In this document: piece after piece, positions 1 through 10,900 of the stretch
Layout: each line of letters starts with the position of its first letter
Position numbering within the stretch: the first letter of the stretch is position 1
Assembly (NCBI GenBank): GCA_011317545.1
Contig: WUJK01000005.1
Span: forward strand, 1,674,001-1,738,000
Origin: Coniella vitis
Lineage: Eukaryota; Ascomycota; Sordariomycetes; Diaporthales; Schizoparmaceae
Direction: 5' to 3'
Length of the DNA stretch: 64,000 nt
Translations under genes and position numbers: made by a program
The notes under the pieces: model-generated
Database searches by the model: none
Told to the model about the DNA's origin: nothing
Seen by the model: the letters and a program-made list of their open reading frames with translations, nothing else

Positions 1-332
1 TACAGTTGAAGTCGACCTCGACTTGGACTTTGAGGTGTCCATCAAAGTCGGTTCGATGCTTCAAGGATGCTCGGATATCTTCAGGGTTAGGGTACTAGTG
101 GGGACCGGGACAGGGCCCAGGGTAGCGGGTGGAGGGGCAGAAGATCGTCATTCTCTGGCACTGTCGCATGTGCTGACAGCGGCTACTACGTACTTGGAGG
201 CGTGCTACTATTACATAGTATACATAGTAGCATCCGCTGTACGGCCGCTGTACCACCACCCCGATCCATCTGCTGGAATCTTGCACCTCCGAACAACGAC
301 GTCTCTTCACCACGCTTCTCCTCCCCGCCACC
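1..332. promoter_or_regulatory. Upstream region of the AP-3 mu gene
   Basis: This stretch has no convincing gene. It holds a telomere-like box (AGGGTTAGGG, 83-92) and a tandem pair of the 9-mer TACATAGTA (212-229), about 100 bases before the AP-3 mu start codon. A pyrimidine-rich leader with CCACC directly before the ATG looks like a normal fungal 5' leader. Regulatory function is inferred. Confidence 0.45.
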
Positions 333-2141
333 ATGGACGGCGTGATCGAGGCCCTCCACATCTTTGACGAGCGCAATTCGCCCATTCTCTCGCATACGTA
401 CACCTCGCGACCCCTCTCCGCAGCCGTGCTGCTGCCCCTCTACCTCGCGCACCCTCTGCCACGGCCCAACGTGCTCCTCCTCACCAACACGAACCCGCCC
501 ACCCTCGTCTTCTCCCTCGTCCACGCCAACCTGCTCTTCCTCGCCACCGCATCCTCGGAAATCGAACCTCTGCTCGTGCTCGAGTACCTCCACCGCGTGA
601 TTGACGCCCTCGAAGAGTTCCTCGGCTCCCCTCTCATCGCGCAAAAGATCGAGGCCAACTACCATGTCGTGGCCCAGCTACTCACCGAGACCTGCGACGC
701 AGGCACCGTCGCCACGACCGAGCCAAATGCGCTCCGCGATCTGATCGAGGTAGAAGGTTGGATGGGCAAACTGCTCGGCTCCATCACTCTGCCCGGAAAT
801 GTTGTCAAAGACCTCAATGCCCTCGGCGGCGGCGGCGGCCAGGGCAGCCTCGGTGGCGGCGGCGGCATGGGCAGCAACCACTCTTCGAAACTCCCCTCGC
901 TCGCCCAAGCCACAGCTCCCACCTTACCCTGGCGCCGCGCCAACGTCCGACACACAAGCAACGAGCTTTATGCCGACGTGGTCGAGACCCTGACCGTCAC
1001 CCTTGCCCCCAGCGGCCGCCCGCTCGCCGCTTTCGCAAACGGCACGATCGCATTCACAAGCAAAGTCTCGGGCGTACCAGACATCACCCTCACCCTGACA
1101 GGGCCCTCGGGAAAACACAACTTGGGCAGTGTGCTGGACCTGCCCGTTTTCCACCCGTGTGTGCGCCTTGCCCGGTGGAAGGAGCAGCCAGGTGTGTTGA
1201 GCTTTATTCCACCCGATGGGCGCTTCGTGCTGGCGGGATACGAAGTGGACTTGTTGCCGTTTACGAGTAGCAAGAGTGCGCTGTTGAGCGGGACCGGGCT
1301 GAAGTTACCAGTAAACATCGAGATCAAAACGGGCTTGGGCCCTGGAGGCGCTGATTTCGAGGTGCGGGTGCATGTGAATCGATTGTTCGGGTCTGGCGGT
1401 GGCGGCCATGGCAACGGGCCCTCTATATCAACTGGATTCGGGCGGACGGGACTCGGCGGTGGGGGCGGCTTGGCTCGCGGCGGGTCTGCGTCGCCAGCTC
1501 TGTCCGCTGCTTCTGGCTCGGGCTCGTCGTCGTCGTCACCCGCCATGGAAGATATGGTGATTTCCATACCGCTACCCGAGGACGTACGGAGTCTGCCCGA
1601 GATCCGGCCTACAAGGGGCGATGCGACCTACAACCCCGGAGATCGAGTTCTGCAGTGGCATATTCCGGGAAAGGAGCTCAGCCCAGCGACAGGTGGAGGG
1701 GCGTACTTTGGTTTGCGGTGTACCGCTGCCGGCCAGCCCACGTCTGGAGCAAACGATGACGATGAGGATGGGGATGGAGGGTTTGCAGCAGCAGCGGCAG
1801 ACTATGGTTATGATGAGCCATACCAGGCCGAGTCACTGTCCAAGTCGAGCTCGGCCGCAGCACGCTTAGACAGAGCGGCAGCCGGCGGCGGCGGCGGCGG
1901 ACAAGAAGCAGGCGGTGACGACGACGGACGGGATGCCAAGAGGGTGGCGCAAAACAAGATGCTCATGCCCAGCTCGGCATCTGTCAGTTTCACCGTCAAG
2001 GGGTGGGTGCCGAGCGGGATCCGCGTCGAGAGTATCATGCTCGACACAAGAAAGAGCCGCGGGTTGGGCGAGGGCCTCAAGCCGTACAAGGGGGTGAAAT
2101 ACCTTACCGTTTCCAAAGGAGGTGTGGAAATCCGGTGTTGA
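333..2141 (+). CDS. apm3: AP-3 adaptor complex mu subunit
   Basis: This is an intron-free gene for a 602-residue medium (mu) subunit of the AP-3 adaptor, which sorts cargo from the Golgi/endosome to the vacuole. Residues 1-140 form the longin-like N-terminal domain (starting MDGVIEALHIFDE). A conserved stretch reading IEVEGWMGKLLGSITLPG precedes a glycine-rich linker near residues 165-180. The mu homology domain follows from about residue 200 to the end, ending in a strand-rich segment with KPYKGVKYLTVSKGG. A second Gly/Ser-rich insertion (about residues 350-405) and an acidic, Gly/Ala-rich insertion (about 475-535) lengthen the MHD compared with yeast or animal mu3. The start is in a good context (CCACCATGG). 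An AATAAA lies at 2258-2263 after the stop. Family assignment comes from memory of the AP-3 mu pattern and is strong. Confidence 0.9.
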   Translation: MDGVIEALHIFDERNSPILSHTYTSRPLSAAVLLPLYLAHPLPRPNVLLLTNTNPPTLVFSLVHANLLFLATASSEIEPLLVLEYLHRVIDALEEFLGSPLIAQKIEANYHVVAQLLTETCDAGTVATTEPNALRDLIEVEGWMGKLLGSITLPGNVVKDLNALGGGGGQGSLGGGGGMGSNHSSKLPSLAQATAPTLPWRRANVRHTSNELYADVVETLTVTLAPSGRPLAAFANGTIAFTSKVSGVPDITLTLTGPSGKHNLGSVLDLPVFHPCVRLARWKEQPGVLSFIPPDGRFVLAGYEVDLLPFTSSKSALLSGTGLKLPVNIEIKTGLGPGGADFEVRVHVNRLFGSGGGGHGNGPSISTGFGRTGLGGGGGLARGGSASPALSAASGSGSSSSSPAMEDMVISIPLPEDVRSLPEIRPTRGDATYNPGDRVLQWHIPGKELSPATGGGAYFGLRCTAAGQPTSGANDDDEDGDGGFAAAAADYGYDEPYQAESLSKSSSAAARLDRAAAGGGGGGQEAGGDDDGRDAKRVAQNKMLMPSSASVSFTVKGWVPSGIRVESIMLDTRKSRGLGEGLKPYKGVKYLTVSKGGVEIRC

Positions 2142-2394
2142 TGTGTGTGTGTGTGTGTATGAGTACGAGTATAAATGAGTATAGACGAATAGGAAAAACA
2201 GGAAGAGGTGAGCAAAAGGAGAAAGGGAGAGGAGGAAAATAGTAGCAGTAGTGGTGGAATAAAGATACCCTCTGATTTCCTGAATAGGATGTGCTTGTGT
2301 TGACGAGTGTGTCTACATGGGTTCTTGATACATTTGAGTACACAAATTACCCAAGCACAAACACTTTGTCATGAACCCGATTCGAATCGAGTTT

Positions 2395-3858
2395 TCAATC
2401 GCCGTTCGTCAGCGACCAAGCCTCATAACTCTGCCCCTGCCCAAACAAGCCCTCCACGACATCCTCGTCCCACCGCGCAACCTCGCCCCATCCCTTCACC
2501 AGCGCCCTCCAGTAACACGCTTCTGCCGCAGGACTCAGATAGCCTCCGCCCGCAAACACCTCTCTCTGTCTCGATGCAATCCCCTCCGCAACACCCGGAT
2601 TCGCTTCGAGCCACGCGACAACCTCTTCCAGATCGCTCCAGTCCGATTTGAGAAAGACCAGATTGGCCTCGTGCGGCGCGTATGCAACGGGCCATGCTCT
2701 GCGCGTCATTTCGCTCGGTGCCCATGGGTTTTGGGGACGAGGCAAGAAATCGGACGAGAAGGTCGGCTTGACCAGATGCGTGACGTGCATCATCCACGAA
2801 ATGGGGGGGCTGAGCACCACGCTGCCGCACATTTGGAGGAACTGGAAGCGCCCGCTGTAGGTGACTCCTTCGGTGTAGAGGACATACTTGTAGCGGCAAA
2901 AGTCTTCAATCATGAGGGAATTGCTCGCTGCGCGTTCTGCTGCTACTGCTTGTCCTGCTTGTTTCGCTCCATTCGCTGGGGCTGGCGCGGGGGCCGTCTC
3001 CCATTTGAGCGCCTCGACGTCAGCCCAGGGCTGTCCCTTGGTAGCTCCCAGCAAGTTCTGCCTGAGCCGCGGGTTCTGCACGCTGTTGAACCACGCTGTG
3101 CCCCGCCACACTGCCTTTGGTATTTTTGCGGCAAAGGGCAGACTGGCCTCGAGCTGCGCAATGGCGGCTGCGGCGCGCTGCATGGAGCCGATAAAGGGCA
3201 ACTTCCACGCCCAAAAGGAGAAGTGCGGCATGAGAAAGGTGCGCGCGTTGGGATTCCCGTCGTCGTGGCCTGGGCGCGAGTGCGGGTCTGCTTGCCGGGA
3301 GTAGGCCCAGGCTGTGCCAAAGGGTTGGTCTTGGAAGTTGAGGGCCAAGACGATATCTTGCTGTTGTTGTTGTGTGAGGAGGCCACGGTCTGACGCTGGG
3401 GTGGTGAGTAAAGCGCGGTGGAGCTGGTGCAAAGAAGCGGTGCGCGAGGCGAGCATCTCTGTTGAGAGGTCGCGTCGCCGTTGGGCTTTGAGGATGCTGA
3501 GCTGCAGGGTGTCCTTGTGGATGCGTGCGAGCACCGGTGCTGTTTTGGGATCGAGCTGGAAAGGGCCTTGGGCAACGACGTCGTCGATGGCCCAGGTGAG
3601 GTTGGGAAAGGCAGCTTCGCATTGGGCCGTGGTGAGGGAGAGGTTATTGAGGAGCGTTTCTGGGGGCTGGTGGTTGTGGTAAGGATAGGGCGGGTCCTCA
3701 GCATCGAAACCAAGTGGTTTGCCGCTGTTGAAGGCCGGCGAGGCTGAAAAGAAAAAGAGGTAATAGACGAGGCAGAGCAAGGCTGACAGATAGAGGCCCG
3801 CTCGTATCCTGCGCCGCTGCCTGGGCCCGAGGCCTGTGTCGCCCTGCGTCTTGGTCAT
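2395..3858 (-). CDS. CAP10-domain glycosyltransferase, type II membrane protein
   Basis: This is a single-exon gene for 487 residues. A short basic N-terminus (RQRRRIR) is followed by one hydrophobic segment (about 20-38), the layout of a Golgi type II membrane glycosyltransferase. The C-terminal half has the CAP10/lipopolysaccharide-modifying signature: a region with AVWRGTAWF, then DFCRYKYVLYTEGVTYSGR, then FQFLQMCGSVVL and a tryptophan-rich tail. CAP10 proteins include cryptococcal capsule proteins and animal protein O-glucosyl- or O-xylosyltransferases; many fungal paralogues have no known acceptor, so the substrate cannot be named. The gene is convergent with AP-3 mu, 253 bases apart. 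No frame disruption is seen. A glutamine run (QQQQQ) lies near residue 165. Confidence 0.8.
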   Translation of the reverse strand: MTKTQGDTGLGPRQRRRIRAGLYLSALLCLVYYLFFFSASPAFNSGKPLGFDAEDPPYPYHNHQPPETLLNNLSLTTAQCEAAFPNLTWAIDDVVAQGPFQLDPKTAPVLARIHKDTLQLSILKAQRRRDLSTEMLASRTASLHQLHRALLTTPASDRGLLTQQQQQDIVLALNFQDQPFGTAWAYSRQADPHSRPGHDDGNPNARTFLMPHFSFWAWKLPFIGSMQRAAAAIAQLEASLPFAAKIPKAVWRGTAWFNSVQNPRLRQNLLGATKGQPWADVEALKWETAPAPAPANGAKQAGQAVAAERAASNSLMIEDFCRYKYVLYTEGVTYSGRFQFLQMCGSVVLSPPISWMMHVTHLVKPTFSSDFLPRPQNPWAPSEMTRRAWPVAYAPHEANLVFLKSDWSDLEEVVAWLEANPGVAEGIASRQREVFAGGGYLSPAAEACYWRALVKGWGEVARWDEDVVEGLFGQGQSYEAWSLTNGD

Positions 3859-4470
3859 GACTCTGACATGGAGATATACTTGTGCCTGGCTTTGGTATTT
3901 ACATGGCGGGGTTCGCTTGATGTGAGTGCGCCTCTTTTCATTACAGCCACGAGGTGTGCGTCAGGCTCGGAAACGAGACGTGTTGTTGAGCGAAGGTTGT
4001 TGCAGAAGCGGCCCCTGAAATAGGCTGCCGGTGGATGTCGTTCCGGGCCTTTACAGGGGCCGTCCAAGGCCCGCCCGCGGTTGGTTGGGGCGGGCTACGC
4101 TCCACTGTAGTACGGCAGAGGTATGGTGGCTACTCTGGGATGTGTAGACATGAACTATTTGGGAAGGGCGAGTATGATGGTTTTGAATGTCTGGTAGAGG
4201 AAAAAGAAAAGCCTTGAAGGCTGTTTGATCTCCTTTTATCAAGACACGGCGAGGAATTCTTGTTGATGGGGTGCCCAGCAAGAGCCTACCTCGGCAGGTA
4301 TACCAGGGTCCACCAATCATCTTACACGCTCTGGCTGGACAGGTTAACCCGCATCTTGCCAACAAGTTCAATGAATGCATCTACTGATTGATGTGGCAAC
4401 TATCAGTCAGATTGGCATGATTTTCTCTGATGCACTCACACTGTTGCACCTGAACTCACAGAACTGTATT
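3859..4470. other. Intergenic, no gene seen
   Basis: This is the space between the CAP10 gene start and the 3' end of the AFG1-like gene, both on the minus strand. It should hold the CAP10 promoter and the AFG1-like 3' untranslated region. Only short ORFs without family resemblance occur. Confidence 0.6.
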
Positions 4471-6456
4471 TCACTCCCGGATTCCCCTCCTCAAGTCCTC
4501 AACCCTCAACTTGGCCAGCCCAGCCGGCTCATCCAAGTCCACAGACGGGCCCCAAGCGACATCGCTGGAAGCGCCTTTGCCACCCATCGCATATTGTCTG
4601 CCCAAAGGCTTTGTCGGCTCCTTGCCCTCCCAGTGCCTAGCTTCCGCCGGCAAAGGCGTCCACCAACTCTCTGGTGGACCAGGCCGTGCGTGCCATGACG
4701 CACTACACATCTCCCACAGTCGACTGGCTGCGCGCTTGTACGCGAAACGCTCGTCCTCGCCTGTAAAGGCCGCCGTGTTTACGAAATCGACCTTTTGGCG
4801 CAGGGGTCCAAAGTCTGAATCACTTTCGGCGTGAATAGACGATATGCGCGGTCGTAGGCTGGGCTCGTCAGTGTATGTCGAAATGTTTGGGCGAAAGGGC
4901 GCTGAAGAGTCTTGGAACACCTCGGCCACAGTTTCCGAGTAGGTTGCGTCTTCATGCTCGCCGTTTTCTGCTGCTGAGTTCCTGGTTGTGGCACGTGGCA
5001 CGCTTGTTAGGCTTCTGCTGCCAGATTGCTGTCTATTCTGCTCTGGGAAAAAGAGGTTGTCAGGCCCGACCTCAGCCCGGATGAGGAGCTTGCAGCGGGC
5101 CTCATATAGCGCGTCGAGGAGCGTAATAAAGCGCCGGGCCTCATTCTTCATGGATACGGGCAGCACTGGCACCTTGTCGATGATAAACGTGTGGAAGTTG
5201 GACGCTAGGGTGATGTAATCTGCCGGGCCAAAAGATTGCACAAGCTCGTCAAAGTCCCAACATACCACGCCTTCATGCTGCCGCGGGACCTTGACAGCTC
5301 TTCCATAAACGACATAACCTGCAGGCTGCCAAGGGATAGAAGTAAGGACCGGGTTATGCGTCACGTCAAGCATCATGCGCCCCCACGCTTCTTGGCTATC
5401 CACAGTCAGAGCGTATTTTCGGGGCGTTGTTGAATCGCCAACGTCTTCTTTGAGCAACAACGGGCCGGTTTGACCTTCGGCACTGTCGTTGGCCCCAGTC
5501 TCGCTCTCTGCGAGCTGCCGTGTCGCGTCGGTAACCTCGGCAGAAAGATCCCGTCGCCGCCAGTCTTTGGCGCCCTCCATGTGCCAAAAGTCGCACCTTG
5601 CTTTCAACACCTCCAAAAAGGCGGCAAAGTCGCTCGTGCCTCCATACAATTCACCACGTCGCTTCCCCATCAACTGTCTGACCAGGCCGCCGCCGGTAAC
5701 GGGTGCTGGGTACTGGGCCCCCACCGCCTTCTCCAGCTCATCAGGCATTCGATTTGACGACGCTATCAACACACCTCCAAGTTGAAAGAATGGGATGAAT
5801 AGGTTACTCAGAATCTTGCTCGAAGCGCGGTCCGGCAGCTGGAATTCGTCGAGGAACAAGATGGGCGACTGCTCCATCATCTCCTTGGCCAGCCAGAGCA
5901 GCGACCACTCACTGTCTGCGCGATTGAGCTCTGGGTGCAGCTTGCGGAACTGTTCGAGACGCGAGATGCTGTAGAGCATGAATGTGTTGAAATGCCATCT
6001 TCGCTTCCTGCTTGTGGGTAACCCGTCTGCCAGCAGGTCCAGGAGCATAGACTTGCCGGTGCCCACCTCGCCAGAGAGGAAGAGCCCCTTTGGTGAATCG
6101 ATATCGAGAGCGGCCTGGTGGCTCGTCAGAACGCGCGTGAGGGCCAGGCGGTCATTGGGATCCTCCCTGGGCTGAAAGAACCTGGCAAACAGCGGATTGC
6201 GACGTATGGGGTGGTTCTTGACAGCCAGTTGGTTGGACTCCTGCTGCGCGCGACCATCGAGGGCCTGAGAGATTTGACGCAGCCTGCTGCGGTACTCGGA
6301 AGGCGGCTCGTAGTCCTTGAGGCTTAGGTAGAGCTTCTGGAGATGATGGGCAAGGCGGTGCTGCGCGGGGTCGGGCGAGAAGAGGCCGGTGGATATGAGG
6401 GCGTGATACTTGACCAAGGGATCGGTGATGGTAACCGCCGTCCCCAGACGATTCAT
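4471..6456 (-). CDS. AFG1: AFG1/LACE1-type mitochondrial AAA ATPase
   Basis: This is a single-exon gene for 661 residues of the AFG1/LACE1 (bacterial ZapE) P-loop ATPase family, which acts in mitochondrial inner-membrane protein quality control. The Walker A motif is GEVGTGKS (residues 129-136), the Walker B is ILFLDEF (199-205), and a sensor-like ASSNRMPDEL lies near 232. The core is followed by the family region with ARRFITLLDALYEARCKLL. It is longer than yeast Afg1 (about 500 residues) because of a roughly 170-residue acidic/Ser-rich C-terminal extension containing WASPARPGP-like tryptophan-rich patches (SRLWEMCSASWHARPGPPES). No clear mitochondrial presequence is visible before the conserved region, so an unseen upstream start is possible, although a 5' intron is not evident. 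Assignment is strong; import route is uncertain. Confidence 0.88.
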   Translation of the reverse strand: MNRLGTAVTITDPLVKYHALISTGLFSPDPAQHRLAHHLQKLYLSLKDYEPPSEYRSRLRQISQALDGRAQQESNQLAVKNHPIRRNPLFARFFQPREDPNDRLALTRVLTSHQAALDIDSPKGLFLSGEVGTGKSMLLDLLADGLPTSRKRRWHFNTFMLYSISRLEQFRKLHPELNRADSEWSLLWLAKEMMEQSPILFLDEFQLPDRASSKILSNLFIPFFQLGGVLIASSNRMPDELEKAVGAQYPAPVTGGGLVRQLMGKRRGELYGGTSDFAAFLEVLKARCDFWHMEGAKDWRRRDLSAEVTDATRQLAESETGANDSAEGQTGPLLLKEDVGDSTTPRKYALTVDSQEAWGRMMLDVTHNPVLTSIPWQPAGYVVYGRAVKVPRQHEGVVCWDFDELVQSFGPADYITLASNFHTFIIDKVPVLPVSMKNEARRFITLLDALYEARCKLLIRAEVGPDNLFFPEQNRQQSGSRSLTSVPRATTRNSAAENGEHEDATYSETVAEVFQDSSAPFRPNISTYTDEPSLRPRISSIHAESDSDFGPLRQKVDFVNTAAFTGEDERFAYKRAASRLWEMCSASWHARPGPPESWWTPLPAEARHWEGKEPTKPLGRQYAMGGKGASSDVAWGPSVDLDEPAGLAKLRVEDLRRGIRE

Positions 6457-7900
6457 GTTCGGCAGACGGTTTTATATGCGTGTAATAAACTGGAGAATAT
6501 GCAGAGAAAGGGGGGAATATCTAGAAAGAATAACGAGATGGACAAAATCTACAAATGATGACGACGACACATTGTCGGGGCTGGGCGTTGCTGCGCTGTG
6601 CCTGTGAATCTAGACAGAGAGCGGACAGAGTCTGAACAAGAACGAAGTCCCAACTGCTTCAGTCAAGCAGCGAGGCGTATCTTGGGTCGATTCGCTCTCT
6701 GTCGCCGTCACCGCAGCTTTTAAGACCTGGCAATAGCGTGACCGGTGACTGAGGTTGGTCGTTTTGATGGAAGAGGTCCCTCTCAGGGCCTAGGTCCCCT
6801 AAACTTCAGCGTGGCCGGTGCCGATACGGAGGCGCGCAGGCGCGATGTCTGGGGTTAGCAGGCCCAGCAGGTGCATGCAAGGCTCCCAAAAGCCCCATGA
6901 TGTAATGCGTTAGTTGCAATGACCCGGGTGAGGCCCACTGTAGCTGCCAAAGTACTCTTGTACCGCCTGAAGAACTTTAGAAGTCTCGTACGACCCGCCA
7001 GCGATAGCGGAGGGGCCGCGATATTCCCGCTGAAATGGTAGAGCAAATGTATAGACAATGAGGCCATTCTTTAAATCACGACTTGTATCATTGGCAATAT
7101 CACCCTGTCTTTTCCCATGATGAGCTGCTGGTTTCCATGTCTTGCGATATCCCGCTACATCGGTACATATCGCTGCGACGCTACTCAGCCCGCTTGAAGC
7201 CTAGCGGTGTGGGGTAAGCCCCGTGCTGAGCTGAATGGAAGGAAGGTGCAAAGCGTACTATGTAAACCCAAGTACATAGTACCCAGGTATACAAGTATTC
7301 CAGAGTCTCCGAGCACAGACCATCCCAAGCCCGCGCCTCAAGCTTTGGCACTTGAACACCAGGCATGCTTGGGGAAAAGTTGAGAGGTCCATTCTGTCTG
7401 CAAGCCAGGCTCGCAGCCCAGCAACCCTTTTTCCCGCCGCCACCACCGACAACAACAATATCACCACTCAACTCAACCCCCATCACAATTGCCGAAACGG
7501 GGCCCTCACCTGAACGCGCTCTGCTTCGTTCATCCTGCCTGACTGAAACCAGACCTTCTTCCCTTTCACGGCCGCAGATTCGAGCGCTGCACCTTGTCGA
7601 CCGAGCCTACGCGTCGAGCCCTCCCGTCAACAGCAAAAACAAGCGAGTACAAGCAGGCCTCGTCTCATCGACTCACATTCGCCTGCTGTTCTGCAGAAAA
7701 CGAGCATCTCCGAGCAATGGAATAGACCTGCTTGACGCGTCACCCGGATATACTGCACCTACCGTCCAAAGCAGCGTCGACATCCACGCTCTCTCATTCT
7801 TGACTGCTGCTGCTGCTGCTGCTGCTGATGCGACGGCTCCTCCCATTTTACTCAGCCATCGTCAACCGCGTAGACCAGCTTCAACATCTCCATCACCGCC
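6457..7900. promoter_or_regulatory. Divergent promoter region between AFG1-like gene and NUP133
   Basis: These 1.4 kb separate two head-to-head genes. At 7256-7281 there is an inverted repeat made of TACTATGTA and TACATAGTA, nine bases each with an eight-base spacer. From about 7420 the sequence becomes C- and A-rich like a fungal 5' leader and leads into the NUP133 start. A 244-codon ORF across 7365-8099 lies in another frame over this leader and the first NUP133 exon and is rejected as a gene. Confidence 0.5.
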
Positions 7901-10900
7901 ATGTTCTCTCCGTCCAAAGGCAATAATGGCGGGCCTGCTATGGCTACCCGCAGCCGTCGCCGCCAGCGCAATCCAACCGCCGACAACACCTTGTCGCAAC
8001 AGCCAAAGCCTAAGCGACAGCGCGTCCCCCCTCCTGAATCTACGTCCACCGCCGACGCTACCAGTACCACCACGACTGAACCCCAGAGCTCACAAGTAGA
8101 GATGACTGAAGTTAAGAACGACAAAGTCGCGCGACTACCCCCCAAGCCTGATGGCATGGACCACTCTGCGCCCGCTTCAAGAACATTCCGTCGCGATGTC
8201 CCGGTCCGATCCAAGAAACCGAAGCCGGGGGAGCGCACAAGTAAGAGTGATGGAAGCGTAGAACTGGTGAGTTGCGCTCAAATGCTGCCTACAGCTCTGC
8301 AATTCTAGGCGTTGGGGTTTTGCTAACACAGATCTTCTTCGTTCTCCTTCAGACAAAGACAAGCGGTTTTACTGTCAGCAGATTGCAAGCACTTCCAGAT
8401 AGAATCCGCGCAGAAGCAACCGGTGAGCCCCTCCATGCCCCCAAACGTGAAATCTATGAGATGATCCCGCATTACTGACTCCAAAGAATAGCTCGACAGC
8501 ATGGAGTGCTCGATGCTTCCAACGGCTACGCACTCTGTCTTACATCTACACACGCCTTTGTCTGGCAATACGCCTCCGCTAGCCCTTCACCCGAGACGTT
8601 CAACTTCACGCTGCCATACCCCTCGAAGCACTCTAGCGACCCACTGCCCCTGGGAGCTCTGGTGTCCCCAGGAACATCGAATGAAGAGCCTGGCCTAGTC
8701 ATTGTCATGCCCACGAGCGGCAAGATCACCTTTTGGGAACACATTTCTAGCGCAGCGACCCTCGACTACTTCACTCAGCAGAGGACCGGCGTGGAAGACA
8801 CAATCCCTGGCATGTTTGGCGGTGAGCAGGTTGTGCAAATAACAAAAGCCGACTCTGCGGGATTTATACTCTCGTTCAGTAGGGGGCGGCTGGCTTATCT
8901 GGGCGTCCGCGACGGCCAGGGCAAGCCTGCAATTTCTCTTCAATTCCTCCGGACCTCTTGGGGGCCATCATCTGGTGTCTTGGACAGCTTTTTGGGAGGC
9001 ATCAAGCACGCAATCAAGTCTGCAGTTCAAGGCGGCGATCTCGCAGCCGTCCGAGTCGATTCTACACACAAGACAGGTCCAAGGAATGTTGTCGCCGTGA
9101 CAAAGACCGGCAGGTTGCAAGCCTGGCGCGTCCAGCGTGGAGGGCACCACGAGATTATCGCCAGTGTCAGTACGCGCGAAGCGATCTTGGGCGAATTCCA
9201 ACAATACTTCCAAATCCCCCTAAGTGGCTACGACTTTGAGGTTCTGGATTTGGCGCACGTGCCAAGAAACATCGAGGACAAGTACACCGAGGCGAGCCGC
9301 TTAAGCGATGCCTTGTTCAAGGATGACGACTCTGTGCAACACCTGCTATTGTTGGTCTCGTTGAGCAGCAAACGCCAGTCGCATTATCATCTTGTTGAGG
9401 TTGAGGTTCAGGGTGAAATGGCCAAAGTGGGAATGATCAGGGCCATCAATTCATACACTACTCCTGTCAACCCTTCTGCCACTAGCAGGCCACGGCTCTA
9501 CCTTCCCAGGCCGGCATTGGTCGCTTTCATAATATTCGATCGTGCTGTGGTTGTTGCGTCTCTAGCCGCACTCCCAGAAACTCCGGATATGCAGCTCCAG
9601 GAAGACAACCACGTTATACCACCCACTTTCGAAGATGTGGTAGACTTGAGGAGTGAGGATTCTCTCGAGATTGTGGGTACAGGCTTGGAAGAGCCTTCGA
9701 TTCTGATCCAGGAGACAGAAGTTTCGCGATCGCATCGGTCCAAGTCCAGAAATCCAACAGCGTTGCTTATGGTACGCGGCATCGGGGTCGTCAAGGTCGC
9801 ACTGCCAGACATTGACCGCTTTGCGAGCGAAGATCCCCCCGAAGTGACGGCAAAGGACAAACTGGAACAGGCAGTCTTTTATGGCCTCAAAGACGACAAC
9901 CCACTTGCTTTCGAAGGCCGACGGAACCCTCAATTCTCCGACGAGCAGATTGCAGAGGCCGCCGTGGTGCTGTCGAATGAGATTCTCGCGTCAAAACCAG
10001 CAGCCCTGTCCAGCGGATCCGCTTCGATCGAGACCAACTTGCGGCAGCGTAGCGCCTGGCTCGACAAGCTCATGTCCCATCTCAATGCTCAAAAGGTCAA
10101 TATTGATCGTCGCACAAGGTGGTATTTGCTAGCAAACGCTGAGAAGCTCAATACGGCTCGAGAAATCTGGAAGCTGCATGAGACCTTCCTCCGAGATCGA
10201 CCAAGCCATGAAAAAAAGACTGTTATTTCCGAGGCGATCGAGTGCATCCACGAGGAGAACAAGAAGAATCCCGACCGGTCAGTTGGGGAGCTCGACCCGG
10301 CGCGCACTTGGTTCCTGCATGATACGGCCAGTCTGGACTTGTTTTTGCCGTGGAATTTCCAAATCATCAAACAACTATCAAAGCATAGCCTCTCCGATGA
10401 TGCGTCCACGACCCGCCTCATCTACGAAGCCGTCCACGTATACTACAAGGCTCTTCACGGCGCGCGCGAGTTCCGTAAGCAGAAGCTCGACTTCTACGGG
10501 CTCCGCGGCGAAAAGCTGGAATTCGGAATTCTTCCTGCGGCAGAGGACTACGAAGGCCTGCCCAAATTCTGGACATCTTCCGAATTCATCTGCGAATACT
10601 TTCACCGCCTCATTGAGCTTTGCCTGTTGTGGCTTGACGGTGACCATCCCACGTCAGACCCGGCACTCATCGAATCCATACGCGAGACGCTCCCGAATTT
10701 GTTGGACGAGTTGTTGATCACTCTGCACGAATTTATCCGATGGTCTGATGGCAATGGTGACGAGAGCGTCGACGCCCAAGGCAACTCTTTCAGTGAAAAG
10801 TGCCGCACCGTCATCCTCAGCACCACGGACCAACTTTTAAAGCTTGCAGACTATGGTTTAAGCGACCAGGCGCTTGCAATTGCTGAAAAGTACAACATCA

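Noticed and set aside
83..92. Telomere or subtelomere at the left edge
   Set aside because: Fewer than two repeat units, surrounded by ordinary unique sequence and housekeeping genes.
7365..8099. 244-codon plus-strand ORF before NUP133
   Set aside because: It overlaps NUP133 exon 1 in another frame, is rich in Ser/Pro/Thr from a C-rich leader, and has no domain.
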